NCBI GenBank assembly: GCA_964036315.1
Contig: OZ038517.1
Location: forward strand, 23,886,662-23,950,661
Source: Acanthosepion esculentum
Taxonomy: Eukaryota > Mollusca > Cephalopoda > Sepiida > Sepiidae
DNA length: 64,000 nt
Direction: 5' to 3'
A program made the position numbers and the translations under genes. Below, one piece after another: positions 10,498 to 20,592 of the stretch (position 1 is the first letter of the stretch; every line of letters begins with the position of its first letter). Under the pieces are notes generated by a model, which was not told the DNA's origin, made no database searches, and worked only from the letters and a program-made list of their open reading frames with translations.

Positions 10498-11755
10498 CAG
10501 GTATACCTCACCCTACATTGATAATTGGTTCCAGAGGTCATAACTTAGGTTGAAAAATGTCTTAAGTTGGAATAACCACACTAAGCACTTCCCATTACAG
10601 TATTTATGATATGTATGTACAGTATTCTGAATAAAATAATTTATTACTGATATAGCCTTACACTTAGCATTAGCAATGAAAGAATGGTCTGGCAATTTTT
10701 CCAATATAATCTAGTTTCATCAACATTAAAAATCTGTTCAGAAAGAGACCTGTTTTCTTTGATCTCAGCCAATTCTTTAGGAAAATCAGCTGCTGCTTGT
10801 TCGTCAGCTGATGCACTTTCACCTTGCTTCTTAATAGTGATAACTTCATTCTTTAAATCTCATAAACCAGCCTTGACTCGCTTTAAACTCTACATCTTTC
10901 TCATCTAGGTATTTTTTGTTCAGGTCCTCAAACAAAGACAATACTTTTGCTTGAATGATTTCTTGACTAATAACAGCACACTGATGATTCAACCTATCAA
11001 TCCAAAGAGAAAGTTGTTCCATCTCTTCAAAGATTTTTCCTCTTTTCTTATTGATAACAGTATTCTTCATCTCTGGGACATCAGATTTGATATGTGCCAA
11101 AATCTTATCCTTACTATGAATAATTGTCAATAGAGTAGTCTTACTCGTTCCGAAAGATCGAGCAATTGATATAACCTTTCCACCTTTTTCATGGTGTTTT
11201 ATGATAGTAATTTTATTGTCCAGTGTTATAGCATGATGCTTCACACTTGGAATTTTCTTAGGAGCTATTGGGGCAAAATATAGTCACAAATGAATGAGAA
11301 TGAGAGAATAGGCAATAAGCAGATGTATACTGTGAGTACTCCTAAAGTAAAATGGATTTCAATTTTGCGGGAATCACAAGTGGCACTGACAACAAAGTCA
11401 AATGGTAGATATTGGAACTACCGTGAAAAACGCCAATATTGAGCTCTTAAAGACCGCTAAATAAGACAACACACAGATGTCGTCATATTTCATTCTCTAG
11501 GATTTATGATGATTATATTAACATTTACTGTAAATGTACGTATTTTAATATGATTTTATATACTTTTATTCTTATTTATTGTACAGTAACATAATTTTAT
11601 GGACTTTTAGCACTTTTCTAGTGATATTACAACTTCAGTATTTGTGGCTGACACGTAAAATTGAATAAAATGACTTAAAGTTGATTTTTATTTTTTCCAT
11701 ATATTTTTTGACAAACTACGTATAATCGAGAACGATGTAACCTGAGGTATACCCG
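10498..11755 (-). mobile_element. Internally deleted Tigger/pogo-like DNA transposon
   Basis: Both ends carry the terminal inverted repeat: 'ggtatacctca' then 'ttacat' or 'ctacat', at 10500-10520 forward and 11733-11753 in reverse complement. Inside, on the reverse strand, is a Tigger-type transposase N-terminus. The span is ~1.26 kb, too short for a complete element. The coding homology stops just after the first catalytic motif region and then the left terminal sequence follows, so most of the DDE domain has been deleted. A TA target-site duplication is plausible on the right (gta) but not clear on the left. Confidence 0.85.
10846..11244 (-). pseudogene. Tigger-type transposase, N-terminal CENP-B-like DNA-binding region
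   Basis: A 132-aa frame starting MKHHAITLDNKITIIKHHE. Residues ~5-55 fit the CENP-B/pogo N-terminal helix-turn-helix (ITLDNKITIIKHHEKG...SIARSFGTSKTTL), and residues ~60-132 fit the second CENP-B-type helix-turn-helix (EEMEQLSLWIDRLNHQ... ending SQGWFMRFKE). In this family these domains bind the transposon ends. The frame stops at 10846; downstream, another frame contains a weak 'LMLMKLDYIGKIARPFF' trace of the first Asp motif (normally NVDET), here without the Asp-Glu pair intact. The DDE domain is otherwise missing, so no active transposase can be made. The start is uncertain: an upstream extension inside the element is possible. Confidence 0.85.
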
Positions 11756-11756
11756 T

Positions 11757-12600
11757 AAATGGATATCTTCAGTTTAGTCTGACCCCAGATGAAATGTTAG
11801 CTTTGAGAAATATTTTCTTTGGTTAGATTTTGTATTGGCGATATTTACTATAGATATTTACTAACATCTATTTATCTATCTCAATAAATAAATGGCAAAT
11901 TCTGTGCATCTGTGTGCCTGAAACCCTTCTAACTTGGGTCACACTTGCTCCACATAAATATATTATGGAATATTATTGGAATCGGGATGATTATGGGGTT
12001 GAAAATCTGTCATTCATCTCTGTGCTTGAACATCCAGCATTGGGATTTGTGTTCAGATGAAGAAGAAACAGTTAAAAATTCAAATTTTAACATAACTGAA
12101 AAAAAAATGAGTGATTTAAAAAGCTTTTAATTTATATTGTGTTTAAAGAAACACAAAAACTTAGTGAATTTAAAAAAATTTTGTTTTAAATTCAGTTTAA
12201 AATAGCTCTAAAATTTTATGAATCAAGGAAATCAATTTCATTTCTTCAAAATATCTAGAAATCAGTTGAAGTAAGAGGTTTTGTGACATGAGGTTTTGAG
12301 TTAGTGATTCTAAAAACATGATTTTTAGCCTGAATTGGAATTGCAGATGGAATTGGACTTATAGCCCAAATAAGTTAAAGTGAGTTTTTTTTAAGTTCCA
12401 TGAAGTGAATTGAGTAATTCAAATTTATTTCTTCAAAATTATCATTGCTGTTTTCTAAGTTGGACAAGATTCCCATTTAGTTTTGGGCCAGAGGTCCAAT
12501 TAGCCCTCTGCAGTCAGTGGAGGTAGGTGTTATTGCTCATTTAATAAAGATGGCTGTTCTTTAAACAGCCAAGTAAGTTTTCAGCCTCACATTAAAAAGT
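11757..12600. other. AT-rich intergenic sequence
   Basis: Low-complexity A/T-rich DNA, short frames only. No family match noticed. Confidence 0.4.
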
Positions 12601-12911
12601 TAAATACCAATCTAAATATTATGGTTTACTAGGGAAATATAAAATGGAAACAAAAAGGACACATACATTACATCAGGAAGTTGAAATTTCTTGGACACAA
12701 TGAGAAGAGAGGGCTTGGAAAATTTGGCACTCACAGGACATAATGAAATGAAGAGGGATGGAGGAAAACAGTACATACCTAATGAGCTTGTGTAAATGGT
12801 TGGCAGAACAGAGATAGCAAAAGTACAAACTTTAATAAGAGCTACAAAGGACAGGAAGTTGTGGAGAACCATGAGCACCCATGTCTTTGAAGATAGGGAA
12901 AAGATACTCAT
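12600..12911 (-). repeat. Dispersed repeat ('ctccacaacttcctgtcctt' family)
   Basis: The reverse strand matches 60025-60300 (+) along its length: 'catggttctccac', 'cttcctgtcctttgtagctc', 'ttttcctccatcc', 'aaattttccaagc', 'cctttttgtttccatttt'. Shorter members lie at 24660-24790, 31617-31700 and 32925-32965 (all +). The 99-aa open frame inside is not matched by a conserved frame in the other copies, so I read this as a non-coding repeat, perhaps a LINE UTR. Confidence 0.65.
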
Positions 12912-13123
12912 TATTTAACTAGTAGAAGTCATTAAAAGCTTAGGAACAGGCATTTAGATATTGTGCAAAGTATATGAATAGCTGAGAATTAAGGATTCTA
13001 TGGAATGTTCCAGAATGTTTCTATTGCTTTATCAATGTAACTTGGTTACACCATAAGTCATCAGTTTTGTAAAGTCATAGGAAGGAGGTGTCTGCTAAAT
13101 GCCATCTAAACTATTTTTTACTG

Positions 13124-14290
13124 TAAGATAGAATATAGTAAGATAGAATATAGTAAGATAGAATATAGTAAGATAGAATATAGTAAGATAGAATATAGTA
13201 AGATAGAATATAGTAAGATAGAATATAGTAAGATAGAATATAGTAAGATAGAATATAGTAAGATAGAATATAGTAAGATAGAATATAGTAAGATAGAATA
13301 TAGTAAGATAGAATATAGTAAGATAGAATATAGTAAGATAGAATATAGTAAGATAGAATATAGTAAGATAGAATATAGTAAGATAGAATATAGTAAGATA
13401 GAATATAGTAAGATAGAATATAGTAAGATAGAATATAGTAAGATAGAATATAGTAAGATAGAATATAGTAAGATAGAATATAGTAAGATAGAATATAGTA
13501 AGATAGAATATAGTAAGATAGAATATAGTAAGATAGAATATAGTAAGATAGAATATAGTAAGATAGAATATAGTAAGATAGAATATAGTAAGATAGAATA
13601 TAGTAAGATAGAATATAGTAAGATAGAATATAGTAAGATAGAATATAGTAAGATAGAATATAGTAAGATAGAATATAGTAAGATAGAATATAGTAAGATA
13701 GAATATAGTAAGATAGAATATAGTAAGATAGAATATAGTAAGATAGAATATAGTAAGATAGAATATAGTAAGATAGAATATAGTAAGATAGAATATAGTA
13801 AGATAGAATATAGTAAGATAGAATATAGTAAGATAGAATATAGTAAGATAGAATATAGTAAGATAGAATATAGTAAGATAGAATATAGTAAGATAGAATA
13901 TAGTAAGATAGAATATAGTAAGATAGAATATAGTAAGATAGAATATAGTAAGATAGAATATAGTAAGATAGAATATAGTAAGATAGAATATAGTAAGATA
14001 GAATATAGTAAGATAGAATATAGTAAGATAGAATATAGTAAGATAGAATATAGTAAGATAGAATATAGTAAGATAGAATATAGTAAGATAGAATATAGTA
14101 AGATAGAATATAGTAAGATAGAATATAGTAAGATAGAATATAGTAAGATAGAATATAGTAAGATAGAATATAGTAAGATAGAATATAGTAAGATAGAATA
14201 TAGTAAGATAGAATATAGTAAGATAGAATATAGTAAGATAGAATATAGTAAGATAGAATATAGTAAGATAGAATATAGTAAGATAGAATA
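13124..14290. repeat. 15-bp satellite-like array, ~78 near-perfect copies
   Basis: Uninterrupted AGATAGAATATAGTA for 1,167 bp; I saw no internal substitution. Because 15 is divisible by 3, the reverse frame gives an artificial protein with a five-residue FYLTI period (13095-14366). Perfect homogeneity means very recent expansion or a collapsed/extended assembly. Confidence 0.98.
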
Positions 14291-14438
14291 TTAAATTTAT
14301 AATAAATATGGAATATTTACTCATATTTTTGCTGGTGAACCAAATACTCATCTGAAAGGCAGGCATGAAGGCCTCTCATCTAAAAAGGCATAATTTAAAA
14401 GAAAAAGATTGAATAAAAATTCAACCTTACTCAGAAGA

Positions 14439-14530
14439 AGCTTGGATGTGTGGGTGATGTAATGGATAACACTTCGATGTGAGAAACCTGATAGCAGAGC
14501 TTCTGTTGTAACCTAAGGAAGGTTACTGAA
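14439..14530 (+). mobile_element. SINE fragment (tRNA-like module)
   Basis: 'cttggatgtgtgggtgatgt' and 'aatggataacac' match the segment joining the 5S head to the tRNA-like module in the complete SINEs. Truncated on both sides. Confidence 0.55.
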
Positions 14531-14848
14531 TAGAATAATCACAGAAAGGTTGGTAATGAACGATAATACTTAGGACACGAACAACACATTTAAGATTCAC
14601 CAGCAGCGTGTAGTAGTAGTCAAATGTTAGAGGTAAGTCAAGTGAATTCTCCGACTGCAGACCAAAACAGAGTATTCACTACTGTATTTATGGGAATGGT
14701 GGCATACCCATTATCATTCGTAGGTATGCTACAACAGTCTGAATTCCCAGTGGGTTCATTACAGTGCTTAATCTATAGTGATATGAAAAAAAATATTTTG
14801 GCCACAGTGCCTATTAGGCAACTCCACCTTAATTCCCAATGAAGGTGG

Positions 14849-15195
14849 GCTTATGGGGCCATATCACATAGAAACATTGGTTCCATACAATCACTATAGT
14901 TAAGCAATGTCGAGCCTGGTCACTACCTAGATAGGTGACCATTTGGAAATATCAGGTGCTTTAAGCTGTGATGGATAATGACTCAGAATTGGAACTCAGC
15001 TTGGGTATCCCAGGTGCCATAAGCTTGGATGTGCAGGTGGTGTCATGGATAATGGCTCAGAATTGTTAATCAGAAAGCTGAGTTCTAATTCCAGTTGGGT
15101 TCATTATATTCACTTATGCACAGATACCCTTGGGAAAGGTATGAATCCACTTCTTCTCTTCCCAGCTATGGCTTAATTAGTAAGACTTGTATCAT
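14849..15195 (+). mobile_element. 5S-derived SINE with partial internal duplication of the head
   Basis: 5S-like head 14849-14968 ('ggggccatatcacatag', 'cactatagttaagcaatgtc', 'gataggtgaccatttggaaa'). After ~40 bp of the tRNA-like module, the last part of the 5S head occurs again at 15000-15025 ('cttgggtatcccaggtgcca'), followed by a second, better tRNA-like module (15028-15105) and the common tail to 15195. This suggests template switching or recombination between two copies. Confidence 0.85.
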
Positions 15196-15253
15196 GAAAA
15201 CATTATTATATCATTGTCCCACCAAAGTTCTTAAAATCTAAAATTATGTTATT

Positions 15254-15532
15254 AATAGTAGTAGTAGTAATAGTAGTAGTAGTAGTAATAATAATAATAG
15301 TAATAATAATAGTAATAGTAGTAGTAGTAGTAATAATGATAATAGTAATAATAATAGTAATAGTAGTAGTAATAGTAGTAGTAGTAGTAATAATAATAAT
15401 AGTAATAATAATAGTAATAGTAGTAGTAATAGTAGTAGTAGTAGTAATAATAATAATAGTAATAATAATAGTAATAGTAGTAGTAATAGTAGTAGTAATA
15501 ATAATAGTAGTAGTAATAATAATAATAATTAA
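15254..15532. repeat. (TAG/TAA)n compound trinucleotide array with a 57-bp higher-order period
   Basis: Mixture of TAG and TAA triplets. The order of triplets itself repeats: the segment starting 'aatagtagtagtagtagtaat' at 15371 recurs at 15428, a 57-bp (19-triplet) superperiod seen about three to four times. Open frames on both strands are artefacts. Confidence 0.95.
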
Positions 15533-15599
15533 AAGAATAATAAAAATGGATTTTCAATGTGTGACACTAACATAGGTGTGCCTATCATCTGGTTAACAT

Positions 15600-15765
15600 C
15601 TCTCCCTGGTCTTTTGAACAGAAGTAGAGGTTTATCCCTTGTTTCCTGTTCAGGATTGGTTTCTGGTACCTTGTGAGGATTTCACATTTTCTTTCACTTC
15701 CAGTACCCTGTTGCATCTTAGTGGCTTTATCACCTTGCTTGGAGTGAATTGTTTAATAAGATAAA
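15600..15765 (+). mobile_element. LINE 3'-UTR fragment
   Basis: Forward orientation: 'taccctgttgcatcttagtg' and 'ggctttatcaccttgcttgg' then 'gtgaattgtttaataag'. Same terminus as the other family copies. Confidence 0.65.
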
Positions 15766-15769
15766 ATCA

Positions 15770-16170
15770 TCTCAATGGCCTCAACCCACAACATTGTTTC
15801 AGTAATATTTTTATGCTGATAGTAAAGTTGTTGAAAAACTGATGATTGTTTTGTTTAACAATAACTTCAAAGCCTAATTTGATGGAAGGAGACTAAAAAT
15901 CGGACAATTATCGTCTCTTTCATAAGACTCTACAATAGGTTTTTGTGAAATGAGATTAAATCTGACCTAGTTTTGCTGAGGTTTCATCTTCTTCGTGGCT
16001 AGACATGCAGAAAATACCAATTGTATATTAGATTGAAGTTGAGGTTTTGTATTTGATTAGCTGATTCCGCTGAGCATATCCGAGAGAAAGAGAGAGAGGC
16101 GGCTTAAGATTATCAGGTTAAAATATTGATTTCTCACTAGTGATAATGACATATTCATGAGCACATGTTG
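15770..16170. other. Intergenic sequence, nothing recognised
   Basis: No coding frame, repeat or family match seen. Confidence 0.4.
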
Positions 16171-16172
16171 GG

Positions 16173-16173
<1 letters not shown>

Positions 16174-16227
<54 letters not shown>

Positions 16228-16296
16228 AACTCTGTATTAGTTTGTGTGTGTATGTATGGATGGGAGCATAGTGTGTGTGAGAATGTGTGTATGTAT

Positions 16297-16335
<39 letters not shown>

Positions 16336-16418
16336 AACTCTGTATTAGTTTGTGTGTGTGTATGTATGGATGGGAGCATAGTATGTGTGTGTGAGAGAGA
16401 ATGTGTGTATGTATGTAT

Positions 16419-16457
<39 letters not shown>
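16174..16457. repeat. (AT)n/(AC)n microsatellite with a duplicated ~130-bp module
   Basis: Three (AT)n tracts separated by two copies of a module reading 'acaaactctgtattagtttg', then 'tgtatggatgggagcatagt' and a TG-rich stretch. The module begins with a short inverted repeat (acacaaac ... gtttgtgt). Confidence 0.95.
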
Positions 16458-16466
<9 letters not shown>

Positions 16467-16975
16467 AGAGAGAGCACATATCCAGTTTTATATATTATGA
16501 TGTACCACCCTCTTTTGCTGTTATATTAGTAGTGGGAGGCCCAGTAACACACAATATAAAATCATGAATTCTTTTTCCAATGGTCCTTTCTTGATAGTTA
16601 AAATACGGCCAAGCTAAACGGAATCAATTTATGAACAAACATGGTAAGAGACAAACAACAGGAGGCAAAAATATAGGGATAACAAATAACCATTTTATTA
16701 CTAAAACATACAAATAGGGATGAAATATGTTGGGGTATATTAAAAGATAAAAAACAGGGCAAAACAAAACAATAAGACAAAAATAAATATTACGGGGGTA
16801 GGGGCGAGAACTTTCCAAAAAGGTAAATAAATTGATAAACGACCTTGTGCCAAAATTGTATGAAATTACAAATGACAAAAAGGCAAAATGAGGAAAGATA
16901 AAGCAGGTAATAGAAACAAACGACTTATCTGTTATTTGAAAAATCTTTCTTTTGCTCTTCCTTTTAATGTCTATT

Positions 16976-17095
16976 ATTTTTCTGTTTCTCTTTTCTGTTT
17001 CTCTTTTCTGTTTCTCTTTTCTATTTCTCTTTTCTATTTCTGTTTCTCTTTTCTATTTCTGTTTCTCTTTTCTATTTCTGTTTCTCTTTTCCTTG
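16976..17095. repeat. Pyrimidine-rich minisatellite, ~12-18-bp units
   Basis: 'tttctcttttctgtttct' and 'tttctcttttctatttctg' alternate, C/T on the + strand. Nearby frames (16888-17176) are artefacts. Confidence 0.9.
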
Positions 17096-17860
17096 CTGGA
17101 TAGAAAGTTTATCTGTGAAATGGATTTCTTTTTGGTTTCCTTCCTTTCTTTTTCATCTTGTCCAGTGGTTGAGTGAAGAATAAGTTGAATCTTTCTTTCC
17201 CTTGGCTCTCAGGATAATGTATCTTTTGTTTCATTCTATCTGCTTAACAGGCTGGAGTTTGATTTCTTTGAATCAACACTTTACTGAATCTTTTCAGCTC
17301 AAAAACCTTAATAGATTTCTATCAATTCTGCACATCCAAATGTATAGTAGATCATAGCAAGTTTAGCCGGACATCCATTCAGTTTGAATTCTGAAAAGGG
17401 AATGACTTGGTGGTGGTGGTCTTTATTTTTGTGCCTTGATTTTGGCACATGACCCATGACTTCCAAATATGGATTTTTACATGTCTTGGTGAAAAGAGGT
17501 CACTGACCTTTTTCCTTTTTCTACTGTGTTTCAAACAGTTCAAGATTGTTTTAATTTCTGGATAGTATCTGGTCCAATCATCACACTATTACATGACCAA
17601 GAAGGAGAAAGTGTACATTTCATAGAATATGTAATCTTGGCTCAGATGCATGCAAGTTTGATCAAGAACCATTAATTGTCAATTTCACTTTATTTTTTTT
17701 TCATTTTCACACTTTCTGAAAATATTGGCTCCTCATTCAGAGTACTTCTAAAATATAAACTTTAGTGTTGATTTTAGAACAAAATTAGATGAGGGTTCAT
17801 AAGCAGCTCTCATATCTGTATCATTTGCTACATGTGCAGGATCTTTTGCCCTCTGGTCAC
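17096..17860. other. Intergenic sequence, nothing recognised
   Basis: No repeat or family match noticed. Frames are short and closed. Confidence 0.35.
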
Positions 17861-17864
17861 TTCA

Positions 17865-18465
17865 CCACAGGAGAACTTTTGCTGATGATTTATTGCACAA
17901 ACTGCAGATCGATTGTCTGTCTCTTCAGTCTGGTTTACAGATGAGGTAACATTTGGAAGAGATGGAATCACAAATTTACATAGCCAACATTTGTGGGTGG
18001 ATTGGTATCCCCATAGTACATTACAGGCTTGAGACCAGCATCAATTTACAATTAATGTGTGGACTGGAATTGTAGGTGACTGTCGCCCATATGTCTTGTA
18101 CAAGCTGTCTACAGGGACTTTACTTCAAACACACTTCCAGACCTGCTAGAAGATGTACGCCTGCTAATATGAAGTTGCATGTGGTTCATATATGATGGAG
18201 CTTCAGTATATTTTAGTCATATTGTTCACATTTTAGTAACTTTGTTTGCAATGCACTGGCTGATATCTACCATGAAAGATAGATAGGCCGGCATGTTTCC
18301 TTGACCTCAATCCTATTATCGATGGGGCCACCTAAAACAATTGGTTTATGCAGCAGACATTAATAATGCAGAGACGCTTTATCAACACATCATGAGGCCT
18401 GTGAAACCATTTGACACCGTGTAGAAGTATTTGAAAGTGTCTGCCAGTCAATGTTCCAATGAATG
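17865..18465 (+). pseudogene. Decayed DDE transposase (IS630/Tc1-mariner superfamily)
   Basis: Read across frameshifts, the forward strand keeps the order of family motifs: VWFTDEVTFGRDG at 17929-17967 (first catalytic Asp), a 'NVWTGIVGDCRPY' block at about 18052-18090, a 'DGASVYFSHIV' block near 18195-18225 (second-Asp region), a 'DLNP' motif near 18303-18315, and a C-terminal segment resembling ACET...VFESVCQSM up to 18460. In the family this enzyme cuts and joins transposon ends. Many stops and shifts; no terminal repeats found, so only the coding core survives. Followed by (AT)n at 18557-18590. Confidence 0.75.
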
Positions 18466-18553
18466 CATATATGTGTAGTAGCAAGTGGAGCACATTTTTC
18501 AATGTTTATGAGTTGCTGTGTTGATTGTACAACAATAGCCTTTTGGAGATATG

Positions 18554-18592
<39 letters not shown>

Positions 18593-18665
18593 TCTGTTTT
18601 ATAATAAACAGTATTAAATAACATTTACCGGCCCGAATGTCCAAGAAATTTTCATAGAAAATTTT

Positions 18666-18756
18666 CGTTCTCCGACAGGAATCAAACCTGTATCCTATAC
18701 GGAACCATCAGTTCGCGTGACGTGCCTTAACCGTTCGGCCACGAAGATGCGTCCGG
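18666..18756 (-). other. tRNA-Ser(CGA)-like sequence (not a clean tRNA gene)
   Basis: On the reverse strand: A-box area 'gtggccgaacggttaaggca', an anticodon stem CGTCA/TGATG around a 7-nt loop CGCGAAC (anticodon position CGA), a long variable region, a perfect 5-bp T stem ACAGG/CCTGT around TTTGATT, and a mostly paired acceptor (tcttcg/cggaga with one G-U). Against function: position 33 is G instead of U, the T loop has TTTG for TTCG, and related degenerate copies occur in the window. Best read as a tRNA-derived module of the surrounding element. Confidence 0.7.
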
Positions 18757-18853
18757 TTAGCAAGGTCGATTTTACTATCTTTAAACTTAAATCTTCCATG
18801 AATCTCTTCTATTCATATCTGCTCTAGCGTATCAAATGTAAACAAATGATGTC

Positions 18854-18968
18854 ATATATTTTTGAATTGGACAATGTCCGACAATTTATTTAAAGACATT
18901 TATGATATGTTTAATGTTAGACATATCATAAATGTCTTTAAATAAATTGTCGGACATTGTCCAATTCA

Positions 18969-18977
<9 letters not shown>
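18854..18977. repeat. Perfect 57-bp inverted repeat with 10-bp loop
   Basis: Left arm 18854-18910 and right arm 18921-18977 are exact reverse complements; the loop is 'ttaatgttag'. The arms contain 'gacaatttatttaaagacat', related to the head of the other tRNA-containing copies. No mismatch means recent formation or ongoing correction. The right arm merges into an (AT)n tract. Confidence 0.97.
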
Positions 18978-19009
<32 letters not shown>

Positions 19010-19122
19010 TTTACTTTTTGTTGTGAGAAACCTGCTCACGGTTTGCGTATTAAAAAAAAAAAAAATATTTCTGATACAATCTAAATATATATATATATAT
19101 ATATATATATACCCCCCCCCCC
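18972..19122. repeat. (AT)n tracts, poly-A and poly-C
   Basis: (AT)n at 18972-19005 and 19084-19110, poly-A at 19050-19064, and a 14-15-base C run at 19111-19125, unusual in this AT-rich DNA. Confidence 0.95.
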
Positions 19123-19424
19123 CCGAATTGGTGTTCATGCACTGGGAGTGATGAACACCAAGCTATTGATAAGGTATCTATCCAGGAGAAGGAAAACTCT
19201 AATGTAATGCCCATCACAGTGCTTATTTCATCTGTGATTCTTAGCATTGTTGCTGTTGATTGTTAATTATTGCCATGTTATGTGAGCTATACATGACTTT
19301 AATCTTGGTGCAAGCATATCTTACTCTTGTGGAGATGAACACACTTCTCCAGAATATGATTTGAATTGGTCCAAATAGCATATATCCTGATGTTGAGAAT
19401 TGTCAGCAAAGAGTTAACTAGGAG

Positions 19425-19485
19425 TGAGCCTTATATCCCTACTATATCCTCCAGCTATGAGTTAAAACAGTAGGGCAGACTGGAC
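19425..19485 (+). mobile_element. SINE tail fragment
   Basis: 'cctccagctatgagttaaaa' and 'cagtagggcagactggactc' match the tail of the tRNA-SINE (29320-29395). Followed by (AC)n at 19490-19509. Confidence 0.5.
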
Positions 19486-19532
19486 TCTACACACACACAC
19501 ACACACACATATATAATGCACACATGTTTACA

Positions 19533-19686
19533 AAGGAGTGCTGAAAAGTTCTCAGACTGACCCACTTCCCAAAATCTGACCAGATTGCCAAACAACAGTT
19601 GTTTTTATTTCATTTTCTGTTGTGTGTGTGTTTTTTTTTTAACCCCTTCTTGGCTGGGTCAAGAACTTTTCAGCACTCCCACTGGT
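19533..19686. mobile_element. Mariner-type MITE, ~150 bp
   Basis: Terminal inverted repeats 'ggagtgctgaaaagttct' (19544-19561) and its reverse complement at 19662-19679, extending outward imperfectly to TA dinucleotides on both sides, which fits mariner target-site duplication. No coding sequence inside; the centre holds a T-rich and TG-rich stretch. Confidence 0.85.
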
Positions 19687-20289
19687 ATAAAATAATCTTC
19701 AACCACTGTGAAAAAGGCTGTTCTAAACAACTTCCATAATGACTACTGACTTTTCTATTCTCTGTCATATCTTAGCAGGAAATTCCTCTCTTCATTTTTC
19801 CTTATTCTGTAGATCTTATTGTGTTTGCTACATAATGGGTTGAAAACAACCTTTTGCTCAACCTCTTATCTTCTCTTCTTACTATGTCATATTCACCTGC
19901 ATTTTTGTTGATGAATCACTTGCTTTTTTCCATAATCTCAGTCTGATTTGGAATTCCATGTTGATGTCCTATTCATCACATTTTCCATTGATACATGGGG
20001 ATTTCTAAATATAACCTGGAGTGGGATGGGCTCCATCAGGTTTAATTTATTCAAAACGTATGAATTAGTACCTACTGAGACACATGAAGGAAGCTGTTCA
20101 GTCTTCCTTAGATCCCATCTGGCTATGGAACTGCTTGATAAAATTAAACTGATTACTGTCCCTCTGATCTGGTATTATATATTCTTTGTTTTTTTTTTTG
20201 TTGTTTTAAGCACACTGGCAAGTTACTTTTCCTTAAATCTAAACACACGTGCTCACAAAGTTTGACACATTTTGCATTAAAAATATGGG
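19687..20289. other. Intergenic sequence, nothing recognised
   Basis: Includes an open frame 19948-20265 (105 aa) with no recognisable motif and an ending in poly-T-encoded Phe/Val; I do not call it a gene. Confidence 0.35.
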
Positions 20290-20490
20290 TTTATCTAATC
20301 ATTGTGAGCAAAATTGGGTAGTTGGAACAGTACTGGCCTTGAAAAAATTGTTGATCATACCAGATGATGCTCTCTCTCACAGAAACTGTAACTGAGGTCT
20401 GCTCAGTATAGTTGCAACAGGTGGACTCTGTGAGTATTAAATAACAAATTTGCCTGAGCAGGCGTCTGCAACAGGGATCAGCAACTAGCA
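20290..20490 (+). repeat. Unclassified dispersed repeat, copy 2
   Basis: Diverged partner of 7455-7750, best conserved at 'tgcctgagcaggcgtctgca' and 'acagggatcagc'. Followed by (AT)n at 20552-20592. Confidence 0.55.
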
Positions 20491-20548
20491 GATGGGTATT
20501 CTCGGAAACACAATAAAATAATAATATAATTGTAATTTAATAAAACTT

Positions 20549-20592
<44 letters not shown>

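Larger units (their letters stand above)
18590..18977 (-). mobile_element. Element with internal tRNA-Ser-like module and a hairpin end (copy 1)
   Basis: Reverse-oriented copy of a family also seen at 22466-22775 and 22739-23035. From right to left: hairpin end, a ~110-bp conserved leader (18760-18870), the tRNA-like module, and a tail (18590-18662) with 'ggcccgaatgtccaagaaat'. The tRNA-like part is internal, with conserved element sequence on both sides, unlike a normal tRNA-headed SINE. The right side runs into (AT)n. Confidence 0.7.

Noticed and set aside
12612..12911. 99-aa reverse frame as a small gene
   Set aside because: It lies in a dispersed repeat whose other copies do not keep the frame open.
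13095..14366. 423-aa reverse-strand open frame with FYLTI repeats
   Set aside because: Pure by-product of the 15-bp array, whose length is a multiple of three and lacks a stop in that frame.
18666..18756. Functional tRNA-Ser(CGA) gene
   Set aside because: G at position 33, altered T loop, and part of a multi-copy element with drifting anticodons. A tRNA scan could overturn this.
19948..20265. 105-aa forward frame
   Set aside because: No recognisable domain and a low-complexity C-terminus; no splice or neighbour support.
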